Part shown: in pieces, positions 1 through 6,037 of the stretch
How positions within the stretch are numbered: the first letter of the stretch is position 1
Layout of the letters: every line of letters starts with the position of its first letter
Origin: JASFRI01 sp050115015
Lineage (GTDB): Bacteria > Acidobacteriota > Polarisedimenticolia > CBDVAL01
Assembly: GCA_050115015.1 (NCBI GenBank)
Contig: JASFRI010000105.1
Location: 1 to 11,363, forward strand
DNA length: 11,363 nucleotides
Direction of reading: 5' to 3'
The notes under the pieces: generated by a model
Seen by the model: the letters and a program-made list of their open reading frames with translations, nothing else
Databases searched by the model: none
What the model was told of the DNA's origin: nothing
Made by a program: the position numbers and the translations under genes

Positions 1-83
1 ATCCGGTCCGCGTAATCGTCACTCCCCGAGCCGCCGCAGGCGGCCAGGCCCATTGCCAGCAGGCAAACCAGAACGCGTCTCAC
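1..83 (-). CDS. Lipoprotein, N-terminal fragment
   Basis: Only the first 27 or so codons are inside the window; the gene runs off the left edge. Read leftwards from a GTG at 83-81 the product begins MRRVLVCLLAMGLAACGGSG, a classic lipoprotein signal: basic start, hydrophobic stretch and an LAAC lipobox with Cys16 as the lipidated residue, followed by a flexible Gly/Ser linker. The start is supported by a very strong GGAGG-rich ribosome binding site a few bases upstream (about 88-100). The mature protein is probably anchored in the inner or outer membrane, facing the periplasm. No function can be assigned from the visible part. It is divergent from the exported-protein operon starting at 296. 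Confidence 0.7.
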   Translation of the reverse strand, partial: MRRVLVCLLAMGLAACGGSGSDDYADR

Positions 84-227
84 GCTGTCCTCCTCCCTCC
101 GATGGCCCTCCACCTTAACCCGGATGATCCACGAACGCCAGGTACGGGCGAGCCATCCTCCTCCCGGGAGACGGTCATCCTCGAGGTGATGCTCCTCCGC
201 GACGAGACGGCCCGTCGGAAGGGCCGT

Positions 228-256
228 TTGACAGGGCCGGATGGGCGCACCATGAT
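228..256 (+). promoter_or_regulatory. Sigma-70 type promoter for the exported protein/SGNH operon
   Basis: A perfect -35 TTGACA (228-233), a 17-base spacer and a CATGAT -10 (251-256, 4 of 6 matches) lie 40 bases before the ATG at 296. The predicted start is near 263. The perfect -35 and optimal spacing stand out in such GC-rich DNA. Inferred from sequence only. Confidence 0.45.
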
Positions 257-295
257 CCGGGTGTTCCGGCCCCGTCGGCGCGAGGTCCCGCCCTG

Positions 296-784
296 ATGCC
301 ATCCCGCCTGCTTCCCGCGATCCTCCTGCTCCTGCTCCCCTGCCTGGCCGCCGCCCCCGCGGCTGCGGACATCGAGGGGAGCTGGGTGCTGGTGGAGCAG
401 CACTACGGCGACGGCCAGCGGAACCTCGCGGATCCGGACTCCCCCGTGAGGCTCGAGCTCCGACGTGTGGACGGCCGGTTGCAGACGCGGATCACCGCGG
501 GCGGCGGCCCCGAGGCGGCCCAGCCCTGGCCCGCGTTCCTGACCGATGCCGGCCCCCTGCCGGTGCAGATCCTGGAGTCCGGGGCGGCGGCGGCGGGAGA
601 GCTGATGGCGCGCTACCGGGTCCGGCCGTCGGCGAAGGACGACCTCGTCCTGGAGATCCGTGAGCACTACCGCCTGTCCGGGGACGGCGCCTCCCTGGTC
701 GGGACGATGGAGGTCGTGTTCGCCGGCGGGACGACGAACCGGGGCTCCTTCGTCCTGCACCGGCGGTTCGAGCGTTCGCCGTGA
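296..784 (+). CDS. Small exported protein of unknown function
   Basis: A 162-aa protein with a clear Sec signal peptide: MPSRLLPAILLLLLPCLAAAPAAA, with predicted cleavage near Ala24 before DIEGSW. The signal contains a Cys (residue 16) but the surrounding PCLA does not make a good lipobox, so a soluble periplasmic or secreted product is more likely. The mature part, about 138 aa, alternates short polar and hydrophobic stretches (GSWVLVEQHY, VRLELRR, LVLEIREHYRL, GTMEVVFAG, GSFVLHRRF), which suggests a small beta-barrel or lipocalin-like sandwich. That is inference; I do not recognise the family. Its stop overlaps the GTG of the SGNH hydrolase gene by 4 bases (GTGA), so the two are probably co-translated and may act together outside the cytoplasm. 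The ribosome site is weak (GAGG about 10 bases upstream). Confidence 0.75.
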   Translation: MPSRLLPAILLLLLPCLAAAPAAADIEGSWVLVEQHYGDGQRNLADPDSPVRLELRRVDGRLQTRITAGGGPEAAQPWPAFLTDAGPLPVQILESGAAAAGELMARYRVRPSAKDDLVLEIREHYRLSGDGASLVGTMEVVFAGGTTNRGSFVLHRRFERSP

Positions 785-2901
785 GGCGGGCAGCGCTCCT
801 CGCCCTCCTGCTCGCGGCCGCCCTCCCGGCGCCGGCACAGCAGGTGGCCGGCACGATCTTCGAGGACCGGGATGCCGACGGGATCCGGGACCCCGGGGAG
901 CCCGCCCTGGACGGGGTGCCCGTGCAGCTGTTCGGGACGCTGGACGGCGGCGTGCCCTACGACGAGACCGTGCCCACCGGCGCCGACGGCAGCTTCGCCT
1001 TCACCGCGGGGAGCGGGTGCTTCCTGCTGCGCCCGGAGGCGCCGGACGGCTACCGGGCGGTGGAGCCCCGCTTCGACGGCGTGGCGGAGGGGACGCCCGG
1101 GTACCGCTACCCGGTGGGGCGCCCGCGCCTCGGCATGCTCGACCAGGGGATCGCGAACCTGGGGGCGCCGGTGTTCCGCTACGGGTCGATGGGGGACAGC
1201 ATCGCCTGGAACTGGAACTCGTGCCTGTTCGACGGCGCGTTCTGGTACAGCGAGCAGGTCCGGGCGCGGCTGGCCTGCGTCGCGCCCGGCACGGAGATCA
1301 ACCTCGGGAGGGTCGCGGTGAAGGGAGAGGAGACCGACGACCTGCTGGTGGACGACACCGCCGACTGGAACAACGTCTTCCGCGCCGTGGAGCTGCAGCC
1401 CCACCTGATCACGATCTCCCTGATCGGTAACGACCTGCTGGACGTCGAGCCGCCGGCGGACGCCTCCCAGTACGAGATCGACCGCGCCGCCGCCGAGATC
1501 CTCGACGCCCGCCGCAACCTCCAGGAGGCCGTCTCGGTGATGGTCTCGCAGATCCCCGCGGCGGACATCACCATCAACACGCTCTACGACAACCTCGCCT
1601 ATCGCTGCTACACGGCCCCGTCCGAACCGTTCCACCGCATCTGGATCCCGATCATCAACCAGATCCTCCGCGACCTCGCCTGGGGCCAGGTACGGCGGGC
1701 CGGGATCAACGAGGTCGCCGCCGAGTTCGGCCACGAGGATCTGGCGGGAGGATGCACCGGCTTCTCCCAGATGATCTGCCGGGACATCTTCCAGACGGAC
1801 CAGATCCACCCCAACAACGCCGGCTACGTGGTGATCCGCGAGAAGGTGTGGGAGGCCGTGGGCGGGGTCCTGCTGGGCTCGCAGCATCCCCTGGGGGACA
1901 CCGGCCTGAGCGGAGCCGACCACGGCTACCTGCGGCGGGTGCGGCGCCTCCTCCCCACGTCCCACGAGGCGCGGCACGGCGCGGTGGTGGAGGACCCGGA
2001 GGCGGCCCTCGACGATGCCGACGGCGGCGCGCCCGCCCGGATCGCGCTGGGGGCGGGGTCCGAGGAGTTCCGCGTCTCGGGGTTCCCCGACTGGTTCGAC
2101 GAGATCGAGATCGTGAAGACCGTGGCCGGCGTCCGGTACCGCACCACCGGCGCGGTGGCGGACGACTTCTACCGGATGGAAGCGTCGGAGGACGGCGTCT
2201 TCGCCGCCCCGCCGGGACACGCGTATACACCCTTCGACTGGAACTACTACACCCCCCTGGTGGGCGGCGGGGGGCCGAACCAGCCGGCCGAGAGCCCCGA
2301 CTACCCGGACGCGCGGATCCTGGCCCTACCGGACGTCACCTCCTACCGGGAGGTGTCGGCCACCCTCACCGGGAACCCGGTGCCCTCGGCGGGAGGGGAC
2401 GGCTATGCCTGGCCGCCGCTGGACGCCGCCGAGCTCGGCGACGTCACGATCCGGGCGGTGGCCGCTCCCGTCGCGGGCACGCCCGGCAACGACGGCTACG
2501 CCATCGAGCTGGACGCCGCATGGCTCGATCTCTACGGCTGGGAACACCCCCGTCCCGCCGAGGTGACGGGCCTGGAGGTGGAGGGGATCGAGGACGGGAC
2601 CCTGGTGGTCTCGTTCGACGAGCTGCCCGGAGCGGCGCGCTACAACCTCTACTTCGGCCGCACCGCGACCCTGGCGGCCGGCGGCTACGACCACGGTGCC
2701 ACCGCCCCCGCCGGACCGCTCTGTGACGCCACCACGCTGGCCGCGGGACCGGGCCGCCGCCGGATCGAGGTCCCCCCGGGAAGCTGGCCCGCGGAGGGCA
2801 GCTACCTCCTCGTCACCGCCCACGTCGAGGACGTGGAGTCCCCCGCCGGGTTCCGGACCGACGGCGTGGAGATCGCCCGCTCGCAGTCCACCTGCCGCTG
2901 A
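781..2901 (+). CDS. Secreted SGNH/GDSL-family hydrolase with SdrD-B-like and FnIII-like domains
   Basis: A 706-aa exported protein. A signal peptide (about residues 1-20, ending APAQ) is followed by an SdrD-B/carboxypeptidase-regulatory-like beta domain (about 21-95). This carries the acidic calcium-type motif FEDRDADGIRDPGE and the strand pair GADGSFAFTA. The catalytic region shows the SGNH blocks: GDS at 138-140 (nucleophile Ser140), GND at 216-218 (oxyanion-hole Asn217) and DQIHPN at 340-345 (Asp340 and His343 complete the triad). This family cleaves ester bonds in lipids or acylated polysaccharides; the substrate here is unknown. Residues about 370-600 are unassigned, and about 603-700 look like a fibronectin type III fold (PAEVTGLEVEG...ARYNLYFG). 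The GTG start is fixed by its 4-base overlap with the upstream gene. The stop codon lies inside the 9-bp target duplication of the neighbouring insertion sequence, so the protein is intact. Confidence 0.88.
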   Translation: MRRAALLALLLAAALPAPAQQVAGTIFEDRDADGIRDPGEPALDGVPVQLFGTLDGGVPYDETVPTGADGSFAFTAGSGCFLLRPEAPDGYRAVEPRFDGVAEGTPGYRYPVGRPRLGMLDQGIANLGAPVFRYGSMGDSIAWNWNSCLFDGAFWYSEQVRARLACVAPGTEINLGRVAVKGEETDDLLVDDTADWNNVFRAVELQPHLITISLIGNDLLDVEPPADASQYEIDRAAAEILDARRNLQEAVSVMVSQIPAADITINTLYDNLAYRCYTAPSEPFHRIWIPIINQILRDLAWGQVRRAGINEVAAEFGHEDLAGGCTGFSQMICRDIFQTDQIHPNNAGYVVIREKVWEAVGGVLLGSQHPLGDTGLSGADHGYLRRVRRLLPTSHEARHGAVVEDPEAALDDADGGAPARIALGAGSEEFRVSGFPDWFDEIEIVKTVAGVRYRTTGAVADDFYRMEASEDGVFAAPPGHAYTPFDWNYYTPLVGGGGPNQPAESPDYPDARILALPDVTSYREVSATLTGNPVPSAGGDGYAWPPLDAAELGDVTIRAVAAPVAGTPGNDGYAIELDAAWLDLYGWEHPRPAEVTGLEVEGIEDGTLVVSFDELPGAARYNLYFGRTATLAAGGYDHGATAPAGPLCDATTLAAGPGRRRIEVPPGSWPAEGSYLLVTAHVEDVESPAGFRTDGVEIARSQSTCR

Positions 2902-2904
2902 CCT
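2896..2904. repeat. Target-site duplication, left copy
   Basis: The 9-mer CGCTGACCT directly abuts the left terminal inverted repeat of the insertion sequence. It contains the TGA stop (2899-2901) of the SGNH hydrolase gene. An identical copy is at 4286-4294. Nine bases is the typical duplication of IS1-family elements. Confidence 0.93.
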
Positions 2905-2929
2905 CATGGTGGTGCGCAGCTTGTTGCTC
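2905..2929 (+). repeat. Terminal inverted repeat, left (transposase 3' side)
   Basis: 25 bp starting CATGGTGGTGC and ending AGCTTGTTGCTC. It pairs with 4261-4285 with two mismatches. The transposase gene ends 45 bases inside it. Confidence 0.92.
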
Positions 2930-2974
2930 CGGGGTCGCGGGTTCGAGCGCGCCGGCTCTCGTCTTGGCTCGGGT

Positions 2975-4189
2975 CTAGAACGCGAACCGCGCCCGGTGCC
3001 GCGTGTTGGATCGGAGCCCGGGTGTGCTCCACTCGCGCCGGTAGAGCTCGCCCCACACCCCTGACAGTCCCTCCCGGACCGGGAACAGCCGCCGCCCCAG
3101 CACCCGACGCCAGTTCCAAGGCCGGTCCGTCAGTCCCAGACGCATCGCCGGGGTCGTCCGGTCCCCCCGGCGTTCCGACACCCCCTTCACGAAGTTCCGC
3201 CACACCACCGCCAGGAAGAAGCGCTCCAGCAGCGCGTTCAGCCGCCGCCCGAAGGCGATCGTTTCCCGGCGGTGCGCCGCCAGCGAGTGCCGGAACAGCC
3301 CGTGTAGCAGGTCCACCGGGAACAGCGCCCGGTCCCGCGCCACCGCCGCCGGCGAGCGCGGGCTTCCCTTCGGGCGGCGCGGCGGGTTCGGGAACCGCTC
3401 GTGCCCGATGGCCTGCGCCGCCGGATGGCCCGCCACGGCTCGCTCGTAGGCCGGATGCCCGTCCGTCCGCAGACGCAACGTCCCCCCTTCCGGCACCAGC
3501 CGCAGGAGCCGGTCCAGGCTGCGGGTGGTGGAGTCCCGGTAACCCCCGGCTCGCGGACGGCGCGCCGCCACCGCTGCGCGACGCCGCTGCGCCGGCGACC
3601 GGCGTCCCGTCCGCCCATGGGGCGCGGGGTCCAGCCCGTAGACGAACCAGGAACGGGCTCCGACGGGAGTGGCCAGACCGAAGGGGAGGTCCTGGCTTCC
3701 CTCGAAGGTCTCGAAGTGGTCGAACGCGATGGGCTCGTCGAGACGGCCCTCGAGGGCCTGGAGGGAGCGACAGAGCAGCAGGATGGCGTGGCGTCCGAGC
3801 CGGGCGGCCAGGCGGGTGACGGTGGAGGGGGCGCAGCCGAGCGTGCGGGCGATCTGTCGATGGGCGGAGCCGGCCTGGAGGGCAGCGGCGACGGGGACGA
3901 GCAGTTCGGGGCGCTTCCGGAAGTAACGCAGGGAGAAGGCGTGGCGGGAGAACGTGCTGCCGCAGGCGAGGCAGCGGAAGCGCGGGACGCGCTGCCCGCG
4001 GACCCGGTAGGAGCCGTGCCGCCGGAAGAAAGGAGGCGCGGTGGCGCGATGGAGCGGACAGCGGGGCCGCGGGCAGAACGGGGGCTGAAACGCCTGCAGC
4101 CGGTCGACGGGAGTACGGGGCCAGTCCACGGGAGGCGAGTAGGCGAAGACTGTGCCAGCCGCCCGGGGCGCGAAGCTCACCAGTTGCAA
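2975..4189 (-). CDS. IS1-like transposase (zinc ribbon, HTH, DDE-type)
   Basis: A protein of up to 404 aa that would bind the terminal repeats and catalyse transposition. In order: a four-cysteine zinc ribbon (Cys39, Cys44, Cys73, Cys76; CPRPRC ... RCLAC), a helix-turn-helix (about 105-132, HRQIARTLGCAPSTVTRLAA), then a catalytic region. In this region Asp157 (IAFDHFE) and Asp243 (RTDGHPAY) are good candidates for the two acidic residues; the third is Glu309 or Glu322 in the helix HRRETIAFGRRLNALLERF. The tail RNFVKGVSERRGDRTTPAMRLGL is rich in basic residues. The longest frame starts at TTG 4189; a GTG at 4180 (MSFAPRAAG) is equally possible, and neither has a strong ribosome site, consistent with the low expression usual for transposases. 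The frame is uninterrupted, so the enzyme may be functional. Confidence 0.87.
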   Translation of the reverse strand: MQLVSFAPRAAGTVFAYSPPVDWPRTPVDRLQAFQPPFCPRPRCPLHRATAPPFFRRHGSYRVRGQRVPRFRCLACGSTFSRHAFSLRYFRKRPELLVPVAAALQAGSAHRQIARTLGCAPSTVTRLAARLGRHAILLLCRSLQALEGRLDEPIAFDHFETFEGSQDLPFGLATPVGARSWFVYGLDPAPHGRTGRRSPAQRRRAAVAARRPRAGGYRDSTTRSLDRLLRLVPEGGTLRLRTDGHPAYERAVAGHPAAQAIGHERFPNPPRRPKGSPRSPAAVARDRALFPVDLLHGLFRHSLAAHRRETIAFGRRLNALLERFFLAVVWRNFVKGVSERRGDRTTPAMRLGLTDRPWNWRRVLGRRLFPVREGLSGVWGELYRREWSTPGLRSNTRHRARFAF

Positions 4190-4202
4190 TCGGTTACCGA
4201 TT
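4188..4202. promoter_or_regulatory. Palindrome over the transposase start, possible operator
   Basis: A perfect dyad with 7-base arms around one central base (AATCGGT T ACCGATT). It touches the TTG start and lies just upstream of the GTG start of the transposase gene. Two more dyads follow inside the same end of the element: GAACGG/CCGTTC around TGT at 4231-4245, and the palindrome GTCCGCGGAC at 4251-4260 next to the terminal repeat. They could bind the transposase or a host factor, or fold in the transcript to limit translation. This role is inference. Confidence 0.35.
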
Positions 4203-4260
4203 CTGCCCGTGCTATGGGTCGACCGCTGGCGAACGGTGTCCGTTCCGTCTGTCCGCGGAC

Positions 4261-4285
4261 GAGCAACAAGCTCGGCACCACCATG
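4261..4285 (-). repeat. Terminal inverted repeat, right (transposase 5' side)
   Basis: 25 bp, the inverted partner of 2905-2929 with mismatches only at its positions 12 and 13. It is directly followed by the right copy of the target duplication. Confidence 0.92.
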
Positions 4286-4294
4286 CGCTGACCT
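4286..4294. repeat. Target-site duplication, right copy
   Basis: CGCTGACCT, identical to 2896-2904. Removing the element plus one copy restores a continuous junction from the hydrolase stop codon to the mod promoter region. Confidence 0.93.
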
Positions 4295-4311
4295 GCGCCG
4301 CCGCGCGGCGC
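4295..4311 (+). terminator. GC hairpin, probable original terminator of the SGNH operon
   Basis: A perfect 7-bp stem GCGCCGC/GCGGCGC with a CGC loop. Before the insertion it would have begun 3 bases after the restored target site, 12 nt from the hydrolase stop. There is no T-tract, only CTTCGCTAT, so its strength as a terminator is uncertain. It also covers the -35 zone of the promoter at 4317. Confidence 0.35.
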
Positions 4312-4316
4312 TTCGC

Positions 4317-4322
4317 TATAAT
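4317..4322 (+). promoter_or_regulatory. -10 box of the mod operon promoter
   Basis: A perfect TATAAT, 43 bases before the ATG at 4366; transcription should start near 4329. No good -35 is present at 17 bases (4294-4299 reads TGCGCC), so the promoter may need an activator. The insertion sequence ends only 31 bases upstream of this box and may have replaced native upstream control sites. I see no ModE-like operator. Confidence 0.5.
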
Positions 4323-4365
4323 CGCGCCGTCCCGGCGTATCGCGGATCGGGGTCAGGAGGAAGGG

Positions 4366-4653
4366 ATGGCGACGGAAACCCGGATGCGGGTCTCGATGCC
4401 GGACCCCAAGGACCCGGCGGCCCGGGTCGACGAGACCTGGACGGTGCTCACCCACCCGTCCGCCGACGAGTGGTGGTCGGAGGTGCTCGACGGCGCGAGC
4501 CACCCGTGCACCGACCGGGACGAGTTCGGCTTCGACACCGTGCGGAAGTTCTACGGGGAGACACCGGAGGAATCGCGGCAGGCCGCCGTCGAGGCGTTGG
4601 AGGCCGTCGTCCGGGAGCGCGGCGGAGTGGTCCGGGGGCCGTTCGAGACGTGA
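4366..4653 (+). CDS. Unknown 95-aa protein, first gene of the mod operon
   Basis: An unrecognised acidic cytoplasmic protein with no signal peptide or membrane segment. Notable parts are a repeated aromatic stretch (DETWTVLTHPSADEWWSEVLDG), a single Cys48 in SHPCTDRDEFGFD, and a C-terminal amphipathic helix (PEESRQAAVEALEAVVRERGG). The start is well supported by AGGAGG at 4355-4360, five bases before the ATG and downstream of a TATAAT box. Its TGA overlaps the modA ATG by one base (TGATG), so it is co-transcribed and probably translationally coupled to the transporter. A link to molybdate use or sensing is inferred from position only. Confidence 0.75.
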   Translation: MATETRMRVSMPDPKDPAARVDETWTVLTHPSADEWWSEVLDGASHPCTDRDEFGFDTVRKFYGETPEESRQAAVEALEAVVRERGGVVRGPFET

Positions 4654-5384
4654 TGCGCCTCGGGGTCGCGGCGCTGGCTGCCGTCCTCGTCGGGTGCGGC
4701 ACCGCGCCGGGGGTGCAGGTCGCCGCGGCCGTCAGCCTGCAGGAGCCGCTGGAGGACCTGGCGGCGGGAGATCCGGAGATCCGGTTCCACCTCGCGTCCA
4801 GCGGCGTGATCCTCCGCCAGGCTCTCGAGGGAGCTCCCTTCGACGTCGTCGTGCTCGCCGGTTCGCCGGAGATGGACCGGCTCGAGGCGGCAGGGGCCCT
4901 GGCCCCGGGCACCCGGACGGTCGTGGCCACGAACGGGCTCGTCCTCGCGGTCCCGGCCTGGGACGAGCCGGTGGCCTCGCTGCAGGACCTCACCCGGCCC
5001 CGGTTCGCCCGGATCGCCATCGGGTCCCCGGCCACCGTCCCCGTGGGCCGCTACGGGATGGAGGCGTTGCAGCATGCGGGCCTCTGGAACGCGCTGCAGG
5101 ACCGCCTGGTGCTCGCCGGGCACGCGGAGCAGGTCGTGGAGTACCTCGAGCGGGAGGAGGTCGATGCGGGGCTGATCTACCGCAGCGATGCGGTCTCCTC
5201 CGCCGGGGTGCGGATCTGCGCCGCGATCGACCCCGCGTGGCACGAGCCGATCCGCTACGAGGCCGCCGTCCTGCGGGAGACGGTCCACCCCGCCGCCGCG
5301 CGCCGGTTCCTCGAGCGGCTCGCCGGTCCGCGGGGCGAGGTGGCGCTGCGGCGCCACGGCTTCGGGCCGTCGGCTGGACGATGA
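4653..5384 (+). CDS. modA: Molybdate ABC transporter, substrate-binding lipoprotein
   Basis: A 243-aa periplasmic binding protein that captures molybdate (or tungstate) and delivers it to ModB. The N-terminus MRLGVAALAAVLVGC is a lipoprotein signal with a VLVGC lipobox (Cys15), so the protein is membrane-anchored. ModA family signatures are present in order: AAAVSLQEPLEDL (oxyanion-binding Ser near the start of the mature fold), LASSGVILRQALEGAPFDVVVLAG, GTRTVVATNGLVLAVP, IAIGSPATVPVGRYGMEAL, and EEVDAGLIYRSDA. The length is typical of mature ModA. The longer frame upstream is ignored because the signal peptide begins exactly at the ATG overlapping the preceding stop. The gene overlaps modB by 4 bases. 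Molybdate versus tungstate specificity cannot be read from the sequence. Confidence 0.92.
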   Translation: MRLGVAALAAVLVGCGTAPGVQVAAAVSLQEPLEDLAAGDPEIRFHLASSGVILRQALEGAPFDVVVLAGSPEMDRLEAAGALAPGTRTVVATNGLVLAVPAWDEPVASLQDLTRPRFARIAIGSPATVPVGRYGMEALQHAGLWNALQDRLVLAGHAEQVVEYLEREEVDAGLIYRSDAVSSAGVRICAAIDPAWHEPIRYEAAVLRETVHPAAARRFLERLAGPRGEVALRRHGFGPSAGR

Positions 5385-6037
5385 TCCTCGACGCGCTGCG
5401 TCTCAGCGTGCTGGTGGCCGTGACCGCCACGGCGGTGGTCGCCGTCGCGGGGACCCTCCTCGGCTGGCTGCTGGCCCGTGGGGGCTTCCGCGGCCGGGAC
5501 ACGCTGGACGCGATGCTGGCGCTGCCCCTGATCCTGCCGCCGACGGTCACCGGCTACTACCTGCTCGTCCTGCTCGGCCGGCACGGCTGGATCGGCGGAC
5601 CACTGTACCAGGCGACGGGGCTGACGATCACGTTCACCTGGCCCGCGGCCGCGCTGGCCTCCGCGGCCGTCTCTCTACCCCTGATGGTCCGCTCCGCGCG
5701 CGCCGCCATCGAGTCGGTGAGCCCGGATCTGGAGTTCGCCGCGGCGACCCTGGGTGCCGGGCGCTGGGAGCGGTTCCGCCGGGTGACGCTCCCGCTGGCC
5801 CGCCGCGGGCTGCTGGCGGGGATGGTGCTCAGCTTCGCCCGGGCCGCCGGCGAGTTCGGCGCCACCCTGATGATCGCGGGAAACATCCCCGGACGCACGC
5901 AGACCATGCCCCTGGCCATCTGGGAGGCCGTCCTCTCCGGGGATGACGGGCGGGCCCGCCTGCTGGTGCTTCTCCTCACCGCGCTGTCGGTGGCGGTGCT
6001 CCTGCTGGCCGCCCGCCTGGACCGGGGCCGGCCGTGA
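5381..6037 (+). CDS. modB: Molybdate ABC transporter, permease
   Basis: A 218-aa integral membrane protein forming the channel of the molybdate transporter as a dimer. About five hydrophobic segments are visible (roughly 6-32, 43-66, 83-104, 143-167, 192-211). The ABC-permease EAA loop, which docks onto ModC, is FAAATLGAGRWERFRRVTLPLA (about 119-140) with the conserved Gly125. The motif LPLILPPTVTGYYLL (48-62) is characteristic of ModB. The ATG overlaps the modA stop (ATGA), and the stop overlaps the modC GTG start (GTGA), so the three subunits are translationally coupled. The length is usual for the family. Confidence 0.93.
   Translation: MILDALRLSVLVAVTATAVVAVAGTLLGWLLARGGFRGRDTLDAMLALPLILPPTVTGYYLLVLLGRHGWIGGPLYQATGLTITFTWPAAALASAAVSLPLMVRSARAAIESVSPDLEFAAATLGAGRWERFRRVTLPLARRGLLAGMVLSFARAAGEFGATLMIAGNIPGRTQTMPLAIWEAVLSGDDGRARLLVLLLTALSVAVLLLAARLDRGRP

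Larger units (their letters stand above)
2905..4285 (-). mobile_element. Complete IS1-like insertion sequence, 1381 bp
   Basis: Both ends and the duplicated target are visible. The left end (2905-2929) and the reverse complement of the right end (4261-4285) match at 23 of 25 positions, differing only at positions 12-13 (GC versus CG). Both read CATGGTGGTGC inwards and end AGCTTGTTGCTC. The element is flanked by a perfect 9-bp direct repeat. It carries one transposase gene, read leftwards, and no passenger gene. Perfect duplications and near-identical ends suggest a recent and possibly still active insertion. Family assignment to IS1-like rests on the 9-bp duplication, the zinc-ribbon plus HTH start of the transposase and its DDE-like layout. 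A single uninterrupted 404-codon frame is long for IS1, whose classical members are shorter and use a frameshift, so this may be a divergent subgroup. Confidence 0.93.

Noticed and set aside
102..296. A 64-codon rightward open frame ending in a TGATG overlap with the exported-protein gene
   Set aside because: No ribosome site before its ATG at 102 or the internal ATG at 189, a biased low-complexity product, and a good promoter (228-256) lies inside it. Only the stop/start overlap speaks for it.
667..2220. Long leftward open frame of 517 codons antisense to the SGNH hydrolase
   Set aside because: The rightward frame has a signal peptide and SGNH catalytic blocks; the antisense product is low-complexity and rich in Arg, Gly, Val and Asp without motifs.
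2931..2970. A tRNA T-arm-like stretch, GGGTTCGAGCG, near the left end of the insertion sequence
   Set aside because: The T-stem does not pair in the canonical register and no acceptor, D or anticodon arm is present; it lies inside the insertion sequence.
3401..4291. Long rightward open frame antisense to the transposase
   Set aside because: A shadow frame of GC-rich coding DNA; low-complexity product, no family motifs, and the opposite strand carries zinc-ribbon, HTH and DDE-like features.
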